From Ophryocystis elektroscirrha (Eukaryota > Apicomplexa > Conoidasida > Neogregarinorida > Ophryocystidae), in the NCBI GenBank assembly GCA_030141585.1, contig JAQIFP010000057.1:1-64000 (forward strand): DNA of 64,000 bases, given 5' to 3'. Both the position numbers and the translations under genes were made by a program. Shown one piece after another: positions 23,595 to 33,928 of this stretch (position 1 is the first letter of the stretch; every line of letters starts with the position of its first letter). The notes beneath the pieces are model-generated. The model searched no databases, was not told the DNA's origin, and worked only from the letters and a program-made list of their open reading frames with translations.

Positions 23595-25208
23595 ATGACA
23601 GAAGAAACAAACGTTAGTCAATTTATTTTACGCCGTCTGAACCAATTAGGAATCCACCATATATTTGGTGTTCCTGGAGACTTCGCTTTAGGGTTTTTTA
23701 ATGAAATTCTGAAGTCAAACGTAAAATATATTGGAACCTGTAACGAACTGAATGCAGCTTATGCAGCAGACGCTTATGCAAGAATTAATGGGGCTAGTGT
23801 ATGTTCAACGACATACGCAGTAGGAGAATTGTCCGCAATAAACGGAGTTGCTGGAGCATATGCTGAAGATTTATGTGTAATTCATATTGGTGGTATTCCT
23901 TCAAGGAAGCATCTAAAATTAGAACCTCTTCTTCACCACACTCTTGGAGACTATAAAATAACTCTCAAAATGTATTCTATGATCACATGTGCCGCAGTCG
24001 TATTAGATGATATAGATAAGGTTATTGAAACCGTCGATAATGTTTTACAACGTTCATTGGCTATGCGAAAACCTGTATACATTGGTATACCTTCAGATAT
24101 CGTTAAAATTAAATTAGAGGTTCCGGTTCATTTCCCGTTCAATTTCCCAAAACCTCCTGAAATGTGCATTAATACATTTAATGCCGCTGTAGATGAAGCC
24201 TTTGATCTTATTAAGTCAAGTGAAAAACCCATCTTCATTCCAGGAGTATATATGAAGAGATATAGATTAGAAGAAGTTGCAAGAAAATTTGTCGAAAAAA
24301 CTAACATTCCTTTTGTTACTATGATGTTATCAAAATCTATTATAGATGAATGTCATGAAAGGTTTATTGGGCTATACTGTGGAGAACGGTCTATGGGACC
24401 AGTTATGAGATGTTTCTCTGAATCTGATTGTGTATTATTAGTAGGAGAAAAATTAACAGATTTCAATACGGGAAATTTCACCCACAAATTCCCCAAAAAC
24501 TTGATTAATGTTCAATTAAATAAAGTACAAATCAAAACTCACGTTTACGAAAATGTTTATATGGAACCTTTCATAACTAAACTTTTAGATAAATTAATTG
24601 AGCATAAAATAAATAAAAATTATTTAATTCCGATCGGTAGCCAAGAGTTTGTACACCGACCTAGCATACAATATGAACCTGAAAAAAATGAAAATTTGAC
24701 AATGAAACGTTTTGGAGATAGTTTAGTGCACTTTTTCCGTCCAAAGAGTGTAGTAATCGCTGAAACTGGTGCGTCAATGTTTACCGCCGTTGAGATTTTA
24801 TTACCTCCAGACACTATTTTCATTGGTCAGACATTCTATGGTTCAATAGGTTATACTGTGGGTGCTACATTAGGCGCTTGTGCAGCGGCATCAGACCGTA
24901 ACATATATTTGTTAATTGGAGACGGTTCCTTCCAAGTCACTTGTCAAGATATATCAACAATGATGCGCTATAACTATAAACCAATAATTTTCTTGGTTAA
25001 TAATGATGGCTATTCAATAGAAAGAGCTATAGTCGATAGAGTTTACAATGACTTGCAACCATGGAAATATTCTCAATTACCTCTCACTATGGGTGACTGT
25101 CACACTTTTGATGTTCACACTGAAGACGCACTTCAAGAAGTTCTTGACAAAGCTCACGATCTAGCTAAAACTAAGCTTGTATTTATTGAAATACATCTTG
25201 ACAGGTAA
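23595..25208 (+). CDS. PDC: pyruvate decarboxylase (ThDP-dependent)
   Basis: Uninterrupted 537-aa frame from ATG to TAA. The PYR domain carries the ThDP-activating glutamate (E51 in TCNELNAAYAADAYAR) and the adjacent histidines of the pyruvate decarboxylase active site (H114-H115 in PLLHHTLGDY), at the same numbers as in the yeast enzyme. The C-terminal PP domain has the cofactor motif GDGSFQ...NND, with NNDGYSIER matching the decarboxylase Glu region. The enzyme converts pyruvate to acetaldehyde and CO2 in the cytosol, the committed step to ethanol. No targeting peptide is visible. Length is slightly below the usual 550-570 aa. It is intron-free and a little less AT-rich than its surroundings, unlike most neighbours. 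Indolepyruvate decarboxylase is the main alternative, since the families share these motifs. Confidence 0.92.
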   Translation: MTEETNVSQFILRRLNQLGIHHIFGVPGDFALGFFNEILKSNVKYIGTCNELNAAYAADAYARINGASVCSTTYAVGELSAINGVAGAYAEDLCVIHIGGIPSRKHLKLEPLLHHTLGDYKITLKMYSMITCAAVVLDDIDKVIETVDNVLQRSLAMRKPVYIGIPSDIVKIKLEVPVHFPFNFPKPPEMCINTFNAAVDEAFDLIKSSEKPIFIPGVYMKRYRLEEVARKFVEKTNIPFVTMMLSKSIIDECHERFIGLYCGERSMGPVMRCFSESDCVLLVGEKLTDFNTGNFTHKFPKNLINVQLNKVQIKTHVYENVYMEPFITKLLDKLIEHKINKNYLIPIGSQEFVHRPSIQYEPEKNENLTMKRFGDSLVHFFRPKSVVIAETGASMFTAVEILLPPDTIFIGQTFYGSIGYTVGATLGACAAASDRNIYLLIGDGSFQVTCQDISTMMRYNYKPIIFLVNNDGYSIERAIVDRVYNDLQPWKYSQLPLTMGDCHTFDVHTEDALQEVLDKAHDLAKTKLVFIEIHLDR

Positions 25209-25830
25209 ACTAACTATTTATGTACACACTTATAATCGATTTCCTCAATAATTGCTATTATTTACTTTTCCAATATATCTCTTAAAATATGAATATCAAA
25301 TTTTTCATATTATGTATTAATATAGACATTTATACTGTTCTTTATAATTTTAATAAATATCTATATTTATAAAAATATATATATATTTATATATATAAAT
25401 ATATACGAATATAATTTAATATATATAATATATATATACATATATTAGTATATGTTTATATGTTATTATATATATGTTATTATATATATGTTATTATATA
25501 TATGTTATTATATATATGTTATTATATATATGTTATTATATATATGTTATTATATTTATATATATATATGTTATTATATTTATATATATATGTTATTACA
25601 TTTATATATATATGTATATATATAGATATATATACATAAATTTGCATATATGTATATATATTTATATGTGTATATTTGATTTGAGTGTATATTTTCGGTG
25701 TTATATATATTTTAATATATTAAAAAACTTAGGTGGGATTTCTGCGAAGGTCTTCGTTCAGCAGGACAAAATATGGCAAAGAACAATGGATTATTGGAAT
25801 AATGTATTATTGATGTGTTTATGTATAAAA
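25209..25830. repeat. convergent intergenic region with a 14-bp minisatellite
   Basis: Between the stops of PDC (+) and PPIL2 (-). A tandem array of about 14-bp units (TGTTATTATATATA and variants) covers about 25455-25620, embedded in TA-rich sequence. The open frame here is repeat-derived. Confidence 0.8.
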
Positions 25831-27861
25831 TCACCAATTCGCGAAACTGTTATATTTAACCACGGGAATTGAGGGTTTTTGTTTTATTAAGTTATCTTTT
25901 AATTTTTTGTAATCGCAAGTAACTTTTGTATACTTTCCAACCTCAGAAACATTACGCTTTTTGTGATGTTTCATAGGATCTAATAAGTCTTCATTTGTAC
26001 GAGAAACTTTTGGCTTTTTATTAATAGCTTCTTCTTCCTCAGCCTTAAAAAAATTATTATTTTAAAATACAATCATTACTTTTTTCTTTTCAGCGGCAGT
26101 TTTAAACGGGTTTTGGAATACAATTGTGTCAAAAATTACTGGGGGATCTTCAGGTCTATCTTCTTCACCAGTTTTCAACACTTTCATTTTCTCCAAAGTA
26201 TCCATCCCTCCTACAACTATAACCCTTGATAATAAAACTATTCTTTATGAGCAAATCTTTATGTATTTGATCAATCTAACCATATATTTTATATATGTAT
26301 ATATATATATATATTTATGTTTATAAATAGTTATACATATTTTCAAATGTCTATATTTATTTATGTATAATAAAAAACCCGCCCCTACAATAAATTAATG
26401 AAAAATTAATATATTTGGTAAGATCAATACTTGTTAGTAATGTTCATCAACGTAAAGTGTATGTACACGCATAAATTTAATAAGTGCTTACGTTTTCCAA
26501 AAACAGAATGCATTTTATCTAAATGCGTACAAGAATTGAAAGTAATGAAAAACTGAGACTTATTGGTATTTCTGCCTGCATTCGCCATCGAAAGAATTCC
26601 AGAGCCATTATGACTCAAAATAAGCTCGTCGTTAAATGGAGCACCATTCTCAAAAGAAGAGGCTCCACCACATCCCGTTCCCGTTGGATCACCACCTTGG
26701 ATCATAAAATTTGGTATGCATCTAAAATTTATTTTATACACTTTATTGTATATACACATATAAATCTATGTATATAAAAAAATCATTGATGGTTTAAACT
26801 AAATAAAAAAAAACTTTTTTTTTTTTTTTTACCTATGAAATATGCAATTTTTGTAATAACCACTATCACAGTGGTTTATAAAATTATGACAAGTCTCTGG
26901 TACTTTGCTGCAGTAAAGTTCAAAATTGAGAGGCCCCAAACTTGTAACTAACCGAACGTAACCATTTTGCTTAAGTTTTCGAACGTAGTTGTATAAATCT
27001 TGCCGTAAGTCTTGGCTTGTTTTGGTGACGTATTCTGCTTTGTATACAGGGTCAAGAGATGTAGATGTAAAACTTCCAGGCTGTCTTAAAATATAAAAAA
27101 AAAAAAAAACCTTACTTGTATGTTGTAAATAGCTTACTTTTTTCGTTTATTTCACTACATTCAGCTGGTTTTTCTAATATATTTTGATGTTTTTTTACAA
27201 TTTCCGTTGATTGGGATTCTACTAAATTTAACACTTTGTCTGATATTTCTGTTTTCATCATTTTTGGGATAAGGCTTCCTTTTTCTGATTCCACTCCTAA
27301 AGTGGAACCGGTTCCATTTATTGCTCGACCAAGTTTAATGTAGTTAAATTCCTCGATTTTACGAATCTCGACAGATTTGGGGTTTTGTATGGTGACAATA
27401 TCATTATTAGTGAATGGTTCGTTAGTTATAAGGTCAAGCCAATTTTTAGGCTTCCTACAAAGAGTATCGATAGCATCATTCAAATAAACATGCGAAGATT
27501 TAATGTTAGCGACTATGAAGGAATAATTATTGAACTCCTTATAAGTTATGGGACAGTGGTATTTGCCAGAAGAGTTTTTATGAAAAGTAAGAGGATAAAG
27601 ATCTTTGAATTTTAAAGGGGCACCCGTTACAGGATTTCTATGATATTGCTTTATATACGCTTCAATATTTTCTAAATCAAATACTATACCCTCTTTTGTA
27701 CATACGGGAGTTTTAAATGGTAATAAAGATAAACCACAGCAATCAAATGGAAGACATCGAAACGGTAAATACTTTTTTTTTTCTTTAGCTCCACCCCAGT
27801 CTCGAGCGTACTCAGACGCCACAATATATAATTTATCTTTACTATGACGATTTTTGCCCAT
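25831..27861 (-). CDS. PPIL2: U-box cyclophilin, PPIL2/Cyp60 type
   Basis: Five exons. Exon 1 (27861 to about 27115) starts [20 protein letters not shown] and has the split U-box-like pattern of this family ([43 protein letters not shown]). Exons 2-4 encode the cyclophilin domain: [24 protein letters not shown] at the exon 2/3 join, [34 protein letters not shown] and [15 protein letters not shown]. The C-terminal tail ends NSFANW with TGA at 25831, echoing the human FSSW end. PPIL2 is a nuclear peptidyl-prolyl isomerase associated with the spliceosome. The catalytic Arg of FHR and the QFFITF motif are present, so isomerase activity is plausible. Exon 1 has a run after the U-box (about residues 190-249) that I cannot match. 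Confidence 0.9.
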
Positions 27862-27952
27862 AAGTTTTTACAAATTTATATTATAAGCTCCTTAATAGGA
27901 GAGAAATCTGTTTTTATTAAAATATAAATAAAAAGTGCTAAAACATTAATAA

Positions 27953-29073
27953 TTAGACATCCATTACACCACACACACAAAGAACAAATCCGTCACTCAT
28001 CTGTGTATAATTGAAAATTAATTTTTACCTTTTCTAAAGCAAATGAAAAAATAATACACGTATCTTCTAAGATCTCTGCAAAAAATAAATTATAAAAATG
28101 AATTAAATCATCATGTAATACAGAAAATTGAGATTTTCACGTGTAATCAATAAAATTGAGTGAAATTTTATTTAGTCATATTTTTTTTTATATTTATTTG
28201 ATATTTTTTGAATAAAAAAGATGCATTAGCACTTACTTAACAGCACAAAGTCGTAATGTAGACACGCAGATAACTGAAGAATAGAATTTATTAAATAAAT
28301 GGAGTAAGTTTGAGCTTTAGTTGTTTCTACCAAGATATAAGTAACTTTTTTTTTTTTACGATATATTGATTCATTTGTATTATAAGTCTTGCATTGCAGA
28401 TATATCGATTTCAATATAACATTGTCAGCCTCTAAAAAAAAAATAAAAAAAAAAAAAAAAAATACCTCCCTCTAATTGAAGCTGCGTTGTGTTTTCTGTT
28501 ATAGCAGGTTCCGGTATTACAGATACTCGAATACTTTGAACTCTCAAATGTTTCATTTGTTCAATAACACTTTTAAGAAGATTTAAAGACTTCAGTTCGA
28601 GCAAACTCTAAATATAACTTACAGTCAAATAGCATTTACGCCTGTTAGAAATTTCGAGTTAACAGAAATTTCTGAGAGAGCTTCAAGTGGCAAAATGTCT
28701 ACAGTGCTTTTTTGGACAAGTTCAATTTCATTATTGCCAATAGTGAACTGGAAAGAAAGCTGGCCAGACCCATCAGAGCTGAAATTATGTAAATAAATAC
28801 AAATTTTTACAGTTTATAAAAATGAAGCACGGTTTTCGAGGCATTCAACCCTGTACGTAAGGAACTTAAGAGAGATTGAGCGTCTATAGTGAATCCAATA
28901 GGTTGCGTGTGATGATTTGTAAAGTCCTCAAATAATTCAGTCTATATTCCCATAATTAGCAGCAATATATATAAATCTTTGCCACTTCCTTACATATTAT
29001 TATACATATTATTATACATATTATTATACATATTATTATACATATTATTATACATATTATTATATATAGATAT

Positions 29074-29106
<33 letters not shown>

Positions 29107-29136
29107 TATAATAATAATAATAATAATAATAATAAT

Positions 29137-29172
<36 letters not shown>

Positions 29173-29220
29173 TATAATAATAATAATAATAATTATAATA
29201 ATAATAATAATAATAATAAT

Positions 29221-29256
<36 letters not shown>

Positions 29257-29277
29257 TATAATAATAATAATAATAAT

Positions 29278-29310
<33 letters not shown>

Positions 29311-29369
29311 TATAATAATAATAATAATAATATTAATAACTATATCAATTTATCATAATAACAATAATA

Positions 29370-29400
<31 letters not shown>

Positions 29401-29700
29401 GTGTAAATTGGTTGAACCTACGAGTTGTAATTGAGACAAACAAAGCAAAGGAGTTTCTTGAATATGAGTGGGTTTGAGTTTGATAATAATATGATTTGAA
29501 GCTATTTTAATATCTAAATATACGGAAGCAGCAGATTTTGATGTAAGAAGGCTTCTTCCTGTACGATTAAATGAACGAATCGTCCCTAGTAAAATTAATA
29601 TTTTTTTTTAATTTTTTTTAAGTTTAAGAATAAAAAAAATAATACCATGAAAAATAATTAACCGATTTAAATATAAAGAACCTCGAAATAACTCCGTCAT
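27953..29700 (-). CDS. HUS1: HUS1-like sliding-clamp subunit (9-1-1 complex)
   Basis: At least seven short exons. The first reads MTELFRGSLYLNRLIIFHG; then come TIRSFNRTGRSLLTSKSAAS with SNHIIIKLKPTHIQ, then LFEDFTNHHTQPIGFTIDAQ with SLLSSLRTGLNASKTVLHFY, FTIGNNEIELVQKSTVDILP, LLKSVIEQMKHLRVQSIRVS, a piece around AQTYSIYLINSILQLSACLH, and a last exon with DGFVLCVCGVMDV and TAA at 27953. The pattern (FFNEF-like segment, LSRAL-like helix, the MKSVVEKMK-like helix, late strand pairs) fits HUS1, a subunit of the RAD9-RAD1-HUS1 DNA-damage clamp. RAD1 or a divergent PCNA is possible because all share the fold. A long intron holds an (AAT)n array. The start is only 7 nt after the stop of the upstream DUS gene. 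Confidence 0.6.
29055..29335 (-). repeat. (AAT)n trinucleotide array in a HUS1 intron
   Basis: About 280 nt of AAT repeats broken every 20-35 nt by AATTATAAT. On the plus strand it reads as a run of about 90 isoleucines, which is not a protein. Confidence 0.95.
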
Positions 29701-29707
29701 TCATTTT

Positions 29708-30967
29708 TTAATTAGATAAAATAGGGATATCTAGAATACCAGGATAATCGTTGTCATATAATTGTACAACATTATTTATTATATCAGATGGCGTTAATTT
29801 ATGATCGTAGGTTCTTATAGCTTTATCTAGAGTGTATTTGAAGAAATGATTGCCGGATGTGTTGTATAATATTCCTTGTAATGGTTTCATTAATGGAAAT
29901 GTAATTTTTTGTGTACTTAAATCTTCGCATACTTCATTCACATAATCTGTATATGCCATGAGTATTGTTCGGCGTGTAGCTGAGGTACAGGGGTCGATTC
30001 TTTTGTATATCATTGAATCTATTCCTGCAAGCATACATGGATTTTCATATGCTGCTCTGCCTATCATAACGCCATGTAACTTAAATGAAGTATTTTTATT
30101 TGTAAATACTGTATAATCGTTTATATTGTTTTCGGAAGATTCTAATAATTTAGCAGCTTCTTTTTCTTGAAGTTTTCTTTTCGAGCGTTTTGAAGTGGAT
30201 TCTTCTATTATTTGTTGTTGAGGCTTACTAATAAATTTTGGAAGTTGACTAGAAAAATCAGGACGCCATTTATTGGAAAGATGTTCGAGAATTTGTTCTT
30301 TGGTCTTTATTCCACCATTCAATGTAAATTTTATTGATGGATATTCGTAGGATAGTTGATAGACACGTTCATATTGCAATGGCGGAATTTGTCGGTTTTG
30401 TTGTGGGTTCAGACCATTCAACCATGCTTTTCTTGCGTGAACTATCACTCGAGAACAGGGACTGTTCGGATAGTTTACCGCTGTATCAATAATATTTCTT
30501 AGATAATCCATAGTATCTAAATCATCTACTCCAGTTCGAATTTTAATACTCAATTCTATATCATTGGGTATTTTGTTCTTTATTGCTGTTAGTATGTCTC
30601 GTATAAGCGGTGGATTTTTCAATAATGCTGCTCCAAAACATCCTTTCCCTGTTACTCGAACGGAAGGACATCCTAAATTGACATTAATTTGTCTATATCC
30701 ATAATTTGAGACTATAAGTGCTGCTTCACTCATTGCTTCGGGATTACATCCTCCTATTTGGCAGACGATTGGGTTTTCAATATTTGCATCAAATCTAAGG
30801 AACCGGTTCAAGTAAGGTGCATTTAATATTGTTGAATCTGTACACATTTCCGTCCATAGTTCAGCGTGGCGTGTAATTAAGCGAATAAACCTACGGAAAT
30901 GAACATCGGTAATTTTGAGCATCGGCGCGATTTGAACGTATGGAGGAAGACACATACTCAAATACAC
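29708..30967 (-). CDS. tRNA-dihydrouridine synthase, DusA type
   Basis: Single-exon frame of 419 aa. The flavin-binding TIM barrel opens with QIAPMLKITDVHFRRFIRLI. The catalytic cysteine is C100 in INVNLGCPSVRV, followed by GCFGAALLKNP. The DusA-specific block VIVHARKAWLNGLNPQQNR with IPPLQYERVYQL is clear, as is FTLNGGIKT and the FMN-phosphate strand GVMIGRAAYENP. DusA enzymes reduce U20/U20a in tRNA using NADPH and FMN. An extra basic/acidic segment (about residues 235-285, KRSKRKLQEKEAAKLLE) interrupts the barrel before the last strands. The DusA type is typical of bacteria and of plants and algae, not of animals and fungi, so an organellar or bacterial origin is possible. There is no obvious targeting peptide; the short hydrophobic N-terminus MYLSMCLPPY is too brief to call. 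Confidence 0.9.
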   Translation of the reverse strand: MYLSMCLPPYVQIAPMLKITDVHFRRFIRLITRHAELWTEMCTDSTILNAPYLNRFLRFDANIENPIVCQIGGCNPEAMSEAALIVSNYGYRQINVNLGCPSVRVTGKGCFGAALLKNPPLIRDILTAIKNKIPNDIELSIKIRTGVDDLDTMDYLRNIIDTAVNYPNSPCSRVIVHARKAWLNGLNPQQNRQIPPLQYERVYQLSYEYPSIKFTLNGGIKTKEQILEHLSNKWRPDFSSQLPKFISKPQQQIIEESTSKRSKRKLQEKEAAKLLESSENNINDYTVFTNKNTSFKLHGVMIGRAAYENPCMLAGIDSMIYKRIDPCTSATRRTILMAYTDYVNEVCEDLSTQKITFPLMKPLQGILYNTSGNHFFKYTLDKAIRTYDHKLTPSDIINNVVQLYDNDYPGILDIPILSN

Positions 30968-31885
30968 CTAATTTTTCCCTGCTAAATTAATATTTGTAGT
31001 ATCATTTATATACACTCCACTAACTCGCCTTAAACAAATTATTTATGTATAAATAGGCTTAGTTCGACGATATATATCTCTATTATTCAAATTATTTGAT
31101 AAATATAGGTCCACGTTTCAAAACATCCTAATTATAGGTTTTTATCTTTTTTAATTTATCTTGTATTAAAACCTACGTTTCCTCTTCAAAAAAAAAATAA
31201 ATAATAATTAATACTGTATTTCACATAACGGACAATTGTAAATTAATTTACATGTAAAAACACATAAGAAAAAAATAATATAAACCTTTACTCAATACTC
31301 AAAATAATTAGCATATACATGTACACATAGCTATTGCAAAACACAATATGGCCTTGAAATTATAATTAGTATCTATTGACTTAAACACTATACAGTTTTC
31401 TCTATCTTTAAATGATTATAGAGTAATAAACACTATGGCTTAATCTTATATATATATATATATACACAATACTATAGTTTAGTCGAATAGGTATATGGAT
31501 ATATATAGACTAGTGATGACTTCAATTATAAGGCTATATATATAAAAGTTTTACATATCTGTTATATATTTATTTATGATTTTTTTGTATATTTGTTTGT
31601 ACATATCTTTATTAATATTAATTATGTAAAATATTTTTTAGTTAGGTACATTTTATATATTCTGCTATACTTAAAATTTGTATATATTCTCATACAATTA
31701 AGTAGTAGCAAATAAATAGTAAATTTATTTACATAAGGTATTTAATAAATTATCATGGTACATTATATTAAGAAATCTTAAGATGTATTGAGAGCTTTGT
31801 ATCTTTTGTATGCAAGAAAATTACATATCTTTTCATAAAACGAATATTACTATAAAACGATTATTGTATATATGGTGTGTGTATA
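30968..31885. other. divergent intergenic region, DUS to COG1-like gene
   Basis: About 920 nt, AT-rich, with TA runs near 31450 and poly-A tracts. Neither strand offers a coding frame with convincing composition, and no RNA gene was recognised. It presumably carries both promoters. Confidence 0.5.
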
Positions 31886-33892
31886 ATGTCTGATAAATTA
31901 AAAATGCAGTATAAATCTACTTCACTGCAATTTCAAGACTTACTTAAGAGACAAGCATATGACGAAATAGCTCAAATATCCGAGCAAACAAGTAAAGCTT
32001 ATGAAGAGAATAAAGAAAGGTTATCCAAGTTGTATGTGGATAATGCAGCCGAAGTTTTGAATATATTGAAGAGCTTAAAAGATATCCAAGAATCTGTATC
32101 TCTATCTAGGGCTTTACTGGAAAATATTCAAAATATAGAGTCTACACTTAAAACACATATTTTCAACACATCAACCATATCTAGCGTTCAATTTCCTCTC
32201 AATTATGCCTCAATAAACGAAAACTTGAACTTGTTTGTTGCTGATATTTCTTTATTCATAAATTTACCTATGTCTTTTAAATTGTTAATCGACTATTTAA
32301 CCCAAAACTCCCAAATTATAAAAGAAAATGAATCCAACTTGTTTAAACATGCAGAAATTATTTTTTGCTTATCAAACAATTATACCAACGAATTATTAAA
32401 AGCTTACAACAATCAAAATTTGTTTTTAGTATTTTACGTTATTTTTGAAATTCGACCGAAGCTCTTACAATATTTAAAAATTTTTGCAATTTCGCAAAAT
32501 GAGCAATTTCCAGAGATCTCAACCAATATAGAAAAAACTATGAACTCTATAGTTATAGAATCAGAGAAATGGTTAGAAATTATGGCAAAAGATTGTTTGG
32601 ATAATTTATTATATATGCTTTTAATTGATGAAGCTAATCAGAAAAGTCTTTATTCTATTGTGTTTGCCTTACAAAACTTAGTAGCATTGTATATACTAGG
32701 ATTTAGGGATATTAATATAGATGACAAACAGTTCTCTGATAAAACTGATATTTTTACATATATTCTCGAGTTATCAATTCCTTCGAATATTATTTGTGAA
32801 AACAAAAAATTAAATAATTTTAACAGTTTAATAGACATCATAAAAAATCCAGAACTATGCAGCGAGAATAATATTGATTTACTATCAATCTCTAAAATAT
32901 TAAAAAATAAATTTTCAGAGAGAATCGATTGTGAGGAGTACAGAAGAACAGTAGTTAAGTATGAAAACGCAAAATATCACTCTGGTGTAAAAAAAGCGAC
33001 TGTATTATGTATACATTTAATTATTAAAATGGTTTTGTACAAGTTAATTAATTCAGAAAATGATTTTAATGCTTTATTAAAACAAATCTTGTCCTTAGTA
33101 GCTCCATCTTATATGACCGTCGAGGTACCCAGTAATTGTGCTTGTTATTTTTGTGAAAAAAATAATATTGTATACGGACAACATTCATTCCACGCAATGC
33201 TGAGCGATATTAAACCCTTAACTATTAATCTAAGCTCAGTAAAACATTCAAAATACTCAAAGTCTTGGGATAAAGTTTTAAATGTCACTTCAATCGTTCA
33301 AAATTTAATTACTGATAAATTGGTTACCATAGACGCTATCAATTCTTGTTATATTGATGTAAACGTAAACTAATAATCTACGATTTTTTTAGTTTATGGA
33401 ACAATTAATTTCATTGTATGAATCATCCTTTTTTAATGAATCTCCTTTTGGTAATTTAATTTATAAATTATCTAAAATATTTAAAAATAATTATATTAAT
33501 TATATTACTATAATTAATTAATTATACTAAAAATATAGTTACAAATTTCATATATGTATATACATGTACACAGTTATATATATACACATAAACAGTTATA
33601 TATATATACATGTACACTATTATGTTCATATACTTTTATACAGTTATATATATAGACATAAACAGTTATTTATATAGACACATATACATATATATATATA
33701 CATGTATAAAGTCATATATATACACATATAAAAATGTATAGATATATATATATATATATATGTTCACTGTTATGTACATATACTTTTATACAGTTATATA
33801 TATACATGTATACAGATATATACATATATAGACATAAAAGATTATATGTATAGACATATATACATGTATACAGTCATATATGTACACATGTA

Positions 33893-33928
<36 letters not shown>

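Noticed and set aside
29055..29335. Possible CRISPR array or other regularly spaced repeat
   Set aside because: No unique spacers; the interruptions are single variant triplets in an AAT microsatellite of a eukaryotic intron.
28979..29401. 140-aa plus-strand frame with about 90 consecutive isoleucines
   Set aside because: It is the (AAT)n array of a HUS1 intron read in one phase.
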